This document shows positions 46,574 through 54,187 of a DNA stretch of 64,000 nt, piece after piece. The stretch lies in contig CAMLPV010000005.1 in NCBI GenBank assembly GCA_946482005.1, forward strand, positions 1 to 64,000. The letters are read 5' to 3'. Position 1 is the stretch's first letter. Each line of letters opens with the position of its first letter. The stretch is from an uncultured Gilliamella sp. (lineage in GTDB: Bacteria > Pseudomonadota > Gammaproteobacteria > Enterobacterales > Orbaceae). The translations under genes were made by a program, and so were the position numbers. The notes beneath the pieces are model-generated. The model was not told the DNA's origin and ran no database searches. It saw nothing but the letters and a program-made list of their open reading frames with translations.

Positions 46574-47506
46574 TTAAAATAATTCATTTTGCAAAGTAAA
46601 TAATGAGTGCATTGGCTTATCTTTGATTATGTCAGTTTCAAGAAGATCTCCCACTAATTTGGGTGAACATTTATTATGTAGCCGCTTATTAGCTAGTACT
46701 TTTCCCTTTGATGTCGTTGCATAACAGTATACACATCCAAAAGAGCAGGTATCATATGTACCAATATCAATACTTTCGATACATTGACAGGTTGGTCGCT
46801 GGTTTTTATCTTTTTTAGCTGATAATATGCGACCGGTTATCTTTTCAATGCGTGTTTTATCGATACATGCTCCATGAGAAATATTGCAATTCAATAACTC
46901 TATTTCCTCAGCACAGGTTTGTAAGGTTAGTTGATTATATCTAGCAATTTCAGATAGTGAACTGCATAAATTTAATATGTCAGCTACCTCTAATCGAAGG
47001 ATCCCTTGTTTAATTAGTGATTGACGTATGTGCGGATAATCATCAATAAAACTAATGATACAGGTATCTGTGTAACCGCGAAGAGCGGAAGCAATTTGAT
47101 TAAAAAACTCGATATGATAGTCAATGGTATAGTGTTTATTAATTAATATAGGATCATATCGCCAAATAACACGATCTTGTCCAACTTGTTCAGCTAATTG
47201 CTTGAATATTGCTATGCGTTTTTGCAAAGAGGGCAGATGTTTTTCAATGTCTGCTTGATAAGCTGTTAATGTAAACTGAAAATAAAAAGGATACTCAGAA
47301 AGCTTCGCCAATTTATTTAACATAGAAGAGGGGTTTTTAGTCCAAAACACAATACAATCAACTAGATCGGGTGATAGAGAAATACGACTTAACTGCTTTG
47401 AATTCCTTGGATTAGGAACCAGCACAAACCCCTCTTTTAGACGGTTAAAAAACCACGAAGAGTAAAAGGCCGGAATATCTGTTCGGCGGCTAGCACTAAT
47501 AATCAT
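46574..47506 (-). CDS. DUF1848 Fe-S (radical-SAM-like) protein
   Basis: This 310-aa protein opens with IISASRRTDIPAFYSSWFFNR, the hallmark of DUF1848. It ends with a cysteine cluster, C240 and C242, then C254, C258 and C261 in DTCSFGCVYCYA, with the CX3CX2C spacing of radical SAM 4Fe-4S sites. Its start overlaps the alkD stop by 4 nt, so the two are co-translated. The function of DUF1848 is undetermined. The coupling suggests a DNA- or nucleotide-repair role, which is inference. Confidence 0.85.
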   Translation of the reverse strand: MIISASRRTDIPAFYSSWFFNRLKEGFVLVPNPRNSKQLSRISLSPDLVDCIVFWTKNPSSMLNKLAKLSEYPFYFQFTLTAYQADIEKHLPSLQKRIAIFKQLAEQVGQDRVIWRYDPILINKHYTIDYHIEFFNQIASALRGYTDTCIISFIDDYPHIRQSLIKQGILRLEVADILNLCSSLSEIARYNQLTLQTCAEEIELLNCNISHGACIDKTRIEKITGRILSAKKDKNQRPTCQCIESIDIGTYDTCSFGCVYCYATTSKGKVLANKRLHNKCSPKLVGDLLETDIIKDKPMHSLFTLQNELF

Positions 47507-48198
47507 AATTTATCTGTTTTTCTTTTCATGGCTCGAATGATGGTTTTTGTATTACAATCCACTTTCAAAGATTCGGTTATTTTTTGTAAAGCTTTATTGT
47601 AAGTCCAATCATCTAGCTGATTGTTTAGTAAGTATGCCATCGTTAACCTAGGCAACTCACGGAAGTAAATAGAGATCGCCCAAGCAACAGCCATCTTAAC
47701 ATAGTAATCACCGTTTTTTATTTGATCAAACAAAGTAAATGCTTTCGGCGCATATTCATCATCCACAAAATGAAAAAGCAACATGACGACTGCGAAGCGA
47801 ATGTCATATGGTGCCTCTGATGCAAAATAGGGCTGTAGAAACTGCCATACAAGCTGTTTTTCAGAGATCTCAAACTTTAATCCACAACAAAAACTATCAC
47901 AGACTGACCAATTATTAATTTTAGAGATAAATTGTTTCACATAACGTGAACGCTCAGTCCATGGCAATTTAATTTCACCTATAATCATACCTTGTAACAT
48001 CACTTCCTCGAAGTATAAGTGATTATCCATGGCAAGGTAGTATTCATAGTCTATTTGCACTATTTTTTTGGCTATTTTGCGCAGTTTAGGTAACCTCACA
48101 CCTAATAAATTATCAATGTTAGGGATGAGCTTTGCAGCAAAGATCCGATAATTTTCTTCGGCTATTATTTCAAGTTCTTTGCGAATTTTTTCTCTCAT
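47503..48198 (-). CDS. DNA alkylation repair protein, AlkD-like
   Basis: This 231-aa HEAT-like-repeat protein belongs to the AlkD glycosylase family (COG4912), whose characterised members excise bulky or cationic alkylated bases without flipping them. Recognisable segments are GVRLPKLRKIAKKI (about 33-46), the NNWSVCDSFC motif (about 111-120) and the later YVKMAVAWAISIYFRELPR. It is the first gene of the alkD-DUF1848 pair. Relatives in this subfamily are sometimes described only as DNA-alkylation-repair proteins, and activity here is inferred. Confidence 0.85.
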   Translation of the reverse strand: MREKIRKELEIIAEENYRIFAAKLIPNIDNLLGVRLPKLRKIAKKIVQIDYEYYLAMDNHLYFEEVMLQGMIIGEIKLPWTERSRYVKQFISKINNWSVCDSFCCGLKFEISEKQLVWQFLQPYFASEAPYDIRFAVVMLLFHFVDDEYAPKAFTLFDQIKNGDYYVKMAVAWAISIYFRELPRLTMAYLLNNQLDDWTYNKALQKITESLKVDCNTKTIIRAMKRKTDKL

Positions 48199-48233
48199 AA
48201 TCTAATTTTACAAACTCCATTAAGTATGACAAT

Positions 48234-48246
48234 CTGAATCTTGCTA
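48234..48246 (+). repeat. GAATCTTGCTA direct repeat, copy 3
   Basis: CTGAATCTTGCTA lies 35 nt upstream of the alkD start. With copy 2 it brackets the 1.66-kb alkD-DUF1848 module. Confidence 0.6.
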
Positions 48247-48329
48247 TTTGGTAATTATATTCTAGATGTTGAAAAATAAAGGTTCGAGTTTGGCAAAAAT
48301 CTAGCTATTAGATTTAATTTTTCTTATTA

Positions 48330-48510
48330 AGAGTTACTTTGAAAATTTCAAAAATTAGATTATCTCTATTACCGCAATATTTTCATAATATTGTTTTCGT
48401 GCCCCCGATTGTTCTCTAATTTCATCTTCACGACATTTCCGAATCCTTTTTGATAAAAGAGTCATTCGGCTATATCAGCGATTAATTTGAATGTTTTTTA
48501 TTTTTTTGAT
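48330..48510 (-). pseudogene. Decayed tetR gene fragment (N-terminal part)
   Basis: The sequence closely follows the 5-prime part of the tetR gene at 42361-42540: shared CCGAATCCTTTTTGATAAAAGAGT-type segments, GATTGTTCTCTAATTTCATC and TCAGCGATTAATTT. It has frame-breaking changes and no ligand-binding domain. It is divergent from the intact HPP gene, exactly mirroring the intact-tetR/decayed-HPP locus. Confidence 0.85.
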
Positions 48511-48527
48511 TCAAATGGTTTGATAAG

Positions 48528-48569
48528 TGAACAGATCTGTACTAACATAAAAATGTACAGAATTGTTCA
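48528..48569. promoter_or_regulatory. Two TetR-type palindromic operators upstream of the HPP gene
   Basis: TGAACA-GATC-TGTACT (48528-48543) and TGTACA-GAAT-TGTTCA (48554-48569) fit the pattern TGnACA-N4-TGTnCA, spaced 26 bp from start to start. They sit between the decayed tetR and the intact HPP gene, 50 bp before its ATG. They are likely binding sites of the TetR encoded at 41980. Confidence 0.6.
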
Positions 48570-48618
48570 TTTTTAAGTTTGTACTCTTATTCTCACTCAT
48601 CTAATAGGATAAAAAATA

Positions 48619-49158
48619 ATGAAATCATTTTTTTTCAGCAAGGAAAAGTTACCGGCAAAGCCTAAAAAAATTGAATTATTGCAAAGCTTAATTGGTGGTT
48701 TTGTCTCTATATTGTGTCTTATTGGTTTAAGCCATTTAACTGGTTACACTTATATTATGGCGCCATTTGGGGCTAGTTGTGTGATTTTGTTTGCCGTATC
48801 TCAGTCACCATTAGCGCAACCAAGAAATGTTATCTTTGGCCATTTGATATCGGCCTTTGTTGGGTTAGCTTTTCTTAAACTATTCGGTAATGATATGATT
48901 GTTACTGCATCAGCTGTAGCCATTGCAATTGTTGCAATGCAATATTTTCGAGCGCTACATCCACCAGCCGGTGCTAATCCATTGGTTATTTTATTGACTG
49001 CGGACAATATCGATTATGATTTTAATTTTCTTTTATTTCCGGTGTTGTCTGGCGCGCTAATATTAGTTGCTATTGCTTATATAATTAATAATCTTTTCAA
49101 CAAAACTCATTGGCCAGTTTATTGGTTGGCACTGTTCAGTAGCAAAAATGAGTCTTAA
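48619..49158 (+). CDS. HPP-family integral membrane protein
   Basis: This 179-aa protein has about five membrane helices and carries the family hallmark HPP in ALHPPAGANPLVILL (about 113-127) plus MAPFGASCVILF (about 47-58). Some HPP proteins (plants, cyanobacteria) transport nitrite, but the role in proteobacteria is not settled. Its own divergent tetR is decayed. The intact TetR 6 kb away may still regulate it through the two palindromes upstream. Its 3-prime end is duplicated in the 233-bp repeat that follows. Confidence 0.85.
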   Translation: MKSFFFSKEKLPAKPKKIELLQSLIGGFVSILCLIGLSHLTGYTYIMAPFGASCVILFAVSQSPLAQPRNVIFGHLISAFVGLAFLKLFGNDMIVTASAVAIAIVAMQYFRALHPPAGANPLVILLTADNIDYDFNFLLFPVLSGALILVAIAYIINNLFNKTHWPVYWLALFSSKNES

Positions 49159-49510
49159 TCTATTGTTAGTCAAGAGAAGACTACTCAAATTTAAACAACT
49201 TAGTTTGTTGATCTAAGTAGGTAAGTAAATCTGGCATGCGATGTTTGCCTGCCATCGATTTAATGTCTTGTGCAGTTTTGTCTGGCGCAGTAATATTAGT
49301 TGCTATTGCTTATATAACTAATAATCTTTTCAACAAAACTCAATGGCTAGTTTATTGGTTGGCGCTGTTCAGTAGTAAAAAAGAGTCTTAATCTATTGTT
49401 AGTCAAGAGAAGACTACTCAAATTTAAACAACTTAGTTTGTTGATCTAAGTAGGTAAGTAAATCTGGCATGCGATGTTTGCCTGCCATCGATTTAATGTC
49501 TTGTGCAGCT
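49045..49510. repeat. 233-bp tandem duplication across the HPP/endonuclease V junction
   Basis: Copy 1 (49045-49277) holds the last 110 nt of the HPP gene plus the antisense 3-prime end of the endonuclease V gene. Copy 2 (49278-49510) repeats it. The endonuclease part is identical in both copies, whereas the HPP part differs at about nine positions in 105. Copy 1 therefore contains a decapitated endonuclease V tail and copy 2 a decapitated HPP tail. Confidence 0.88.
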
Positions 49511-49929
49511 TTGGTTAATGCCGTTCCTAATGACGTGACATATAACGGCTTATTACTTTGACCGCGTGTCACTTCTATCACATATTGACTATTATCAGCA
49601 AAGGATTTTTTAGCAACACCGATAATAGGTATCTTTTTATCAAGGGCTTGATATAGATGGCCGCCTAAACCAAGCTTACCGTCATTTAAATGGACATAAC
49701 CATCAACAATAATCGCATCTATTGTATTGAGATCGACCTTAGACAATAACGCTAATATACAAGGTAATTCACGTTGATAGAACTGACCTGATTGATATGG
49801 GGCAACATTTGATTGGTAATCAGTGATAACGGATTTTATCTCCTTGATACTATCAGTAAATTGCTCAAACAAAATACCGACGGTTTTCGCTTTATCATCT
49901 AAATAGTAAACATCTATTGCAAGTATCAT
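49414..49929 (-). CDS. nfi: Endonuclease V family protein
   Basis: This 171-aa deoxyinosine 3-prime-endonuclease family member would start repair of deaminated adenine. Active-site residues are visible: D6 in LAIDVYY, E54 in FYQRELP and D76 in IIVDGY, with GLGGHLY near 88. It is shorter than E. coli Nfi (223 aa), mainly lacking the N-terminal helix and the C-terminal tail, and is closer to the compact subgroup, so activity should not be assumed. The ATG at 49929 has AAGGA upstream. An in-frame ATG at 49995 is less likely. A tail duplicate lies immediately downstream. Confidence 0.75.
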   Translation of the reverse strand: MILAIDVYYLDDKAKTVGILFEQFTDSIKEIKSVITDYQSNVAPYQSGQFYQRELPCILALLSKVDLNTIDAIIVDGYVHLNDGKLGLGGHLYQALDKKIPIIGVAKKSFADNSQYVIEVTRGQSNKPLYVTSLGTALTKAAQDIKSMAGKHRMPDLLTYLDQQTKLFKFE

Positions 49930-50113
49930 TTTTTTAAATTCCTTTTTAGAGTAGAATAGCAATGCTCTCATATATATCTCTCTATTAAAAAACAATTAGT
50001 CGTTAATTTCAAATAAATAAAAATTTAGTTCCTGATACATCTTGTTAACTGTTATTTATCCAATTACGCCAAAAACATTGTCGTTTAAATTGGATCGACA
50101 CTTGGAGGTAGGA

Positions 50114-50776
50114 ATGTATTTACTCGAAATGGCACCAAAATTTTTAGTTGCACTTATTATTTTACTGATTTACGTTAAATTATCTGGTAAAAGCCAGATA
50201 GCGCCGATGTCGCAATTAGATCAAGTTGGTAGCATGGTTATTGGTGCTTTGGTAGGGGGAACGTTACTTAATGCTAATGTTTCAGCGTGGGAATCAGCTG
50301 GCGCCGTGGCAATTTGGGCAGGATTGCTTATTTTAGTTCGATTCATCAAATCTAAAAACTCAAAATTACGTGACGCCATCGACGGCGAGCCGATACAACT
50401 GGTTAAAAATGGTCATCTACTCTCTGAAAATTTTATTAAAGCCAATCTACCGGTTAGAGATTTCGAAACGTTAATTAATATTCAAGGAATTTGCGCTTTT
50501 AATGAATTAAAACAAGTTTGGTACGAATTAAATGGATCATTAACCATTATCAAAAAAGGCGACAAAGATATTGCGGTATTAGTGATTGAAAATGGAGCTA
50601 TTAGCCAAGACAATCTTGAACAACTTCATAAAAGCGAGACTTGGCTTAAACATGAAATTAAAAAGCAAGGATATAAAGATATTAAAGAAATCTTTTGTGC
50701 AGAATGGTTTGACGATAAATTATTGGTTTACCCTTACGATGACGTTCGTAAGTCAAAATCAGAGAGTAAAAAATAA
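50114..50776 (+). CDS. DUF421/YetF-family membrane protein (YcaP-like)
   Basis: This 220-aa inner-membrane protein has three N-terminal helices (about 5-75), among them KLSGKSQIAPMSQLDQVGSMVIGALVGGTLLN. A cytoplasmic YetF domain follows, with DGEPIQLVKNGHL and the NIQGICAFNELKQVWYELNG segment typical of DUF421. The GGAGG at 50104-50108 fixes the ATG at 50114, although the frame is open from a TTG at 50042. Function of the family is not established. Confidence 0.85.
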   Translation: MYLLEMAPKFLVALIILLIYVKLSGKSQIAPMSQLDQVGSMVIGALVGGTLLNANVSAWESAGAVAIWAGLLILVRFIKSKNSKLRDAIDGEPIQLVKNGHLLSENFIKANLPVRDFETLINIQGICAFNELKQVWYELNGSLTIIKKGDKDIAVLVIENGAISQDNLEQLHKSETWLKHEIKKQGYKDIKEIFCAEWFDDKLLVYPYDDVRKSKSESKK

Positions 50777-50838
50777 TGACGAAAAATGCAAAATAAAAGG
50801 GGAGGGGAGAAACTCGGCCCCCTCTTATTGGAAACTTA

Positions 50839-51111
50839 TTACCGAAGTTGACTATCTTTACTGCCACGACGATTGTATAACATGGCGGATTTTGCCAATT
50901 GCTTATCCACTTCTTGCTGACACGCCAAACAGTATTGCACGCCGGGTAGAGCAAGTTGTCTTGCTTTTGCAATAGCATCGCCACATTCAACACAAAACTC
51001 GGCACTAGGCTTATCGTGTTTTAGTTGGCGTCTGGCAATTTCGATAGCATCAGTGATCGTGCTTTCAATTTGTTGGTTAACTGCATCATCAGATGCCCAG
51101 CCACTAGCCAT
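50839..51111 (-). CDS. ybiI: DksA/TraR-type zinc-finger protein YbiI
   Basis: This 90-aa protein has the four-cysteine zinc finger CVECGDAIAKAR...YCLACQQ (about 51-75). The N-terminus ASGWASDDAVNQQI and C-terminus YNRRGSKDSQLR are nearly those of E. coli YbiI. It lacks the long DksA coiled coil, so a DksA-like ppGpp role is not implied. It is convergent with the DUF421 gene (62-nt gap). Confidence 0.92.
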   Translation of the reverse strand: MASGWASDDAVNQQIESTITDAIEIARRQLKHDKPSAEFCVECGDAIAKARQLALPGVQYCLACQQEVDKQLAKSAMLYNRRGSKDSQLR

Positions 51112-51262
51112 ATTTACACCTCCTAAAAATTATATTAGATGAATAATATGGTGATTATTTGACCAGTTTCAAGTAATATGAACATATTGTTTTTAGGGTA
51201 AGTAAGTGTTGTAATTTTAAATAAAGATCGTTTCTGTTAATATCAGTTAATTGGGGGTTTTT

Positions 51263-51811
51263 ATGCAACATTATGAACAAGCAACATTTGCAGGAGGATG
51301 TTTTTGGTGTATGGTAAAACCTTTCGACAAATATGAAGGTGTTATTAGTGTGACCTCCGGTTACACAGGTGGTCATACGGTAAATCCAACCTATCAACAA
51401 GTTTGCCAAGGTAACACTGGCCACACTGAAGCTGTGCAAATTACCTTTGATCCAGCGATGATCAGCTATAAAAAATTACTCGACATTTTTTGGCAGCAGA
51501 TTGATCCGACTGATTCTCAAGGACAATTTGCCGATCGTGGTGATTCTTATCGTCCGGCAATTTTTTATCATAATAAATTCCAACAGCAGCAGGCGATAGC
51601 ATCTAAACAAGCGTTAGAAGAGAGTAAACGATTTTCTCAGCCGATTAATGTCGCTATAGAGCCGGCAACAACGTTCTATCCAGCTGAAGATTACCACCAA
51701 GATTACTATAAGAAACAACCTGAACATTACAATCGTTATTATCGCTTATCTGGACGAGCCAATTTTATTGCTGACAATTGGCAAGATAAGCCAGCAACAA
51801 AAAGTGAGTAA
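51263..51811 (+). CDS. msrA: Peptide methionine-(S)-S-oxide reductase MsrA
   Basis: This enzyme reduces the S-epimer of methionine sulfoxide. In the 182 aa the catalytic cysteine is in TFAGGCFWCMV (C13), followed by the usual GVISVTSGYTGGH and the HTEAVQITFDP segment. GGGGG at 51253-51257 serves the ATG at 51263. It is first in a msrA-cytochrome b561-msrB set, 3 nt before the cytochrome gene. No signal peptide is present, so it is cytoplasmic. Confidence 0.95.
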   Translation: MQHYEQATFAGGCFWCMVKPFDKYEGVISVTSGYTGGHTVNPTYQQVCQGNTGHTEAVQITFDPAMISYKKLLDIFWQQIDPTDSQGQFADRGDSYRPAIFYHNKFQQQQAIASKQALEESKRFSQPINVAIEPATTFYPAEDYHQDYYKKQPEHYNRYYRLSGRANFIADNWQDKPATKSE

Positions 51812-51814
51812 GCA

Positions 51815-52345
51815 ATGCAAAGTTATCCGCAGTATAGCAGTAAACAAAAATGGATCCATTGGTCATCCACCTTGTTAATCGTGATTGTCACTTTTCTGCT
51901 TTTTGCTAAAGTGACAATGTCGAATATTTTAGGCGGTATGCCAATTGTTTATTTATTGCATAAATCTTTGGGTGTTGTGGTTTGGCTATTAACGGTATGG
52001 CGAATAATAGTAATTCGAGAGCAAGGTGTACCAGATGTTTTACCTAAAGAGCAAAAACTGCAACGGATATTGTCAAAATCTACTCAAGGATTTATTTATC
52101 TATTACTGCTTATTGTGCCTTTATCGGGCTATTTAATGAGTGGTAGAGATCTTAATGTTTTTTGGCTGATATCGATTCCTGCTATTGATATGTCAAATAA
52201 CCTACATCAAATTTTTCATACAATGCATCTAATCGGCTCAGACCTCTTAGCAATTTTAGTGCTATTTCACATATTAGCTGCGTTGTACCACTATTTTGGG
52301 GTTAAAGATAAAGTATTACAATCGATGTTAAATAGCCGTGATTAA
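51815..52345 (+). CDS. Cytochrome b561 family protein
   Basis: This 176-aa inner-membrane dihaem b-type cytochrome has four helices. The haem-ligand histidines lie in KWIHWSS (about 15), LLHKSLG (about 49), IFHTMHL (about 131-136) and LFHILAALYHY (about 148-156). This is the CybB/YodB type, thought to oxidise quinol or pass electrons to a partner. It begins 3 nt after msrA and precedes msrB by 76 nt, an unusual association. Confidence 0.88.
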   Translation: MQSYPQYSSKQKWIHWSSTLLIVIVTFLLFAKVTMSNILGGMPIVYLLHKSLGVVVWLLTVWRIIVIREQGVPDVLPKEQKLQRILSKSTQGFIYLLLLIVPLSGYLMSGRDLNVFWLISIPAIDMSNNLHQIFHTMHLIGSDLLAILVLFHILAALYHYFGVKDKVLQSMLNSRD

Positions 52346-52421
52346 TACGAATACAAAACTTCTGTAGTAGTTATCGCATTTGAGTAGTTATCACATTAGT
52401 AACGTAGCGTGAGGCAGATAT

Positions 52422-52862
52422 ATGATGAAAAAATCAATGAAAGAAAAGGCCATATCAGCACTAACACCTATGCAATATCAAGTCACACAACTAAATGGTA
52501 CCGAACCACCATTCGATAACCAATACCACGCCAATCATCGTGAGGGGATCTACGTTGATATTGTCTCTGGCGAACCACTATTTACCTCTCTGGACAAGTT
52601 TGATTCAGGTTGTGGTTGGCCAAGCTTCGCCAAACCTATTAATCGACAGCAGATAGTAGAAAAAGAAGATAACAGCTACGGAATGAACCGTGTTGAGGTT
52701 CGCTCATTAGAGGCTGATTCACATCTTGGGCATGTTTTTAATGATGGTCCTGTAGCATTAGGAGGATTGCGTTACTGCATTAATTCAGCTGCGCTAAAGT
52801 TTATCCCCAAAGAAGAGCTTGAAGCTCAAGGTTATGGAGAATATTTAAGATTGTTTAAATAA
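52422..52862 (+). CDS. msrB: Peptide methionine-(R)-S-oxide reductase MsrB (zinc-free form)
   Basis: In this 146-aa SelR-fold reductase the catalytic cysteine is C119 in [11 protein letters not shown], the recycling cysteine is C64 in SGCGWPSF, and HLGHVFNDG is conserved. The two CXXC zinc pairs of many MsrB enzymes are missing (positions read YVDIVSGEP and VRSLEADS), so this is the zinc-less type. A GAGGC-type site precedes the paired ATGs at 52422/52425. A stem (TGCATCCC with GGGATGCA, 52873-52900) follows. Confidence 0.93.
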   Translation: MMKKSMKEKAISALTPMQYQVTQLNGTEPPFDNQYHANHREGIYVDIVSGEPLFTSLDKFDSGCGWPSFAKPINRQQIVEKEDNSYGMNRVEVRSLEADSHLGHVFNDGPVALGGLRYCINSAALKFIPKEELEAQGYGEYLRLFK

Positions 52863-53112
52863 ATTGCGGTTATGCATCCCTTATACAATTAGGGGATGCA
52901 AACTAGCCAATTAGCACCGAATTTACAGATATATTATTGAACTTAATCCGGATATATAGAGACAATTTTACCTAATAGAGCGATATAGTTGGTATATAAC
53001 GTCTTATTTTTATACACCAACATCTTTTTATGAACCAATATCTTTTTATATATCGATATCATAGTATTAATCGGTAATTATACCTATTGTTTATAAACTA
53101 ATTATTTATAAG

Positions 53113-54177
53113 CTAATTTTTTCGTTTAAATAAAATATAACTGATCAATAAAAAAACTAAGCTAGTTAGCATTGAACCAACAAAAGGGTAAATACCTATC
53201 ACAATACTGGTTTGTGCGAAAAGATTATCGGCGATGTAAAAAATAAAACCAAAACTTATACCAATAATCACTCTAACTCCCATGGAGACACTGCGTAACG
53301 GTCCGAAGATGAATGATAAAGCCAGTAACAACATTACAGCAACTGAAATCGGTTTAATCAATTTCTTCCAAAATAACAAGTCATAATATTTAGTATCTTG
53401 ACCTGAAACTTTTAAATATTGCGAATATTGATAAAGTCCAGAAGCTGACAAAGATTCAGGATCAAAAGCCACTATGCTTAACTTATCAGGAGTAATATTC
53501 GTCTTCCACGGCATATTCAGAAGATTGGTACCTATTACTTGCTGTGGATTAGTTAGATCATTCATTTCAATCTGTGATAACGTCCACTCGCCATTTTCAA
53601 ATGTGCCGCTATCAGCATGGGTAATTGATAACAACCTATTTTTATCGACACTATAAATATCAATATTCGAGATTGAGTTGTCGCTATTGACATGACCAAT
53701 AAAAATATAATCATTATTATCTTTCGCCCATAAACTACCTCGTTCAGATAATAATGAGTTACCATAAAGTTTTTCAGACCGCATATTACGTGCTGTTTGT
53801 TCACTGATCGGCGCAACCCACTCACCAACTGCCATTGTAATTAGTACCAATGGTAAAGCGGTTTTCATGACAGCTAAAGCGATTTTAAAGCGGCTAAAGC
53901 CTGAAGTTTCCATTACAATAAGCTCACTACGTGAAGCTAAAATCCCCAAGCCGATTAAGCCACCTAAAAGTGCTGCCATAGGGAAAAATATCTCTAAATC
54001 TTTAGGAACCATTAATAAAGAATAAAGACCAACAGACAACGCATCATAATCAAATTTGATTTTTCTAAGCTGATCTATGAAACGAATAATTCCTGATAAA
54101 CTAATTAATAAAAATAAGCAAATCCCAATGGTATTTAAAATAGTTTTACCAATATAGCGATCTAAAATCGAAAACAT
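53113..54177 (-). CDS. lptG: LPS export permease LptG
   Basis: This is one of the two membrane subunits of the LptB2FG ABC transporter that extracts lipopolysaccharide from the inner membrane. In the 354 aa, six helices (N-terminal three, C-terminal three) flank a periplasmic beta-jellyroll domain at about 110-270. It opens with FSILDRYIGKTIL and has LEIFFPMAALLGGLIGLG. GGGGAG precedes the ATG. It lies 10 nt after lptF in the same operon, divergent from pepA as in E. coli. Confidence 0.93.
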   Translation of the reverse strand: MFSILDRYIGKTILNTIGICLFLLISLSGIIRFIDQLRKIKFDYDALSVGLYSLLMVPKDLEIFFPMAALLGGLIGLGILASRSELIVMETSGFSRFKIALAVMKTALPLVLITMAVGEWVAPISEQTARNMRSEKLYGNSLLSERGSLWAKDNNDYIFIGHVNSDNSISNIDIYSVDKNRLLSITHADSGTFENGEWTLSQIEMNDLTNPQQVIGTNLLNMPWKTNITPDKLSIVAFDPESLSASGLYQYSQYLKVSGQDTKYYDLLFWKKLIKPISVAVMLLLALSFIFGPLRSVSMGVRVIIGISFGFIFYIADNLFAQTSIVIGIYPFVGSMLTSLVFLLISYILFKRKN

Positions 54178-54187
54178 CGTTCTCCCC

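Noticed and set aside
46378-46587. 69-codon minus-strand ORF after DUF1848
   Set aside because: No ribosome site; it starts within the end of the DUF1848 gene and runs over the direct-repeat motif; no recognisable protein features.
52921-53112. AT-rich repeats (ATCTTTTTAT twice) after msrB
   Set aside because: Short, imperfect and of low complexity; compatible with chance in this base composition.
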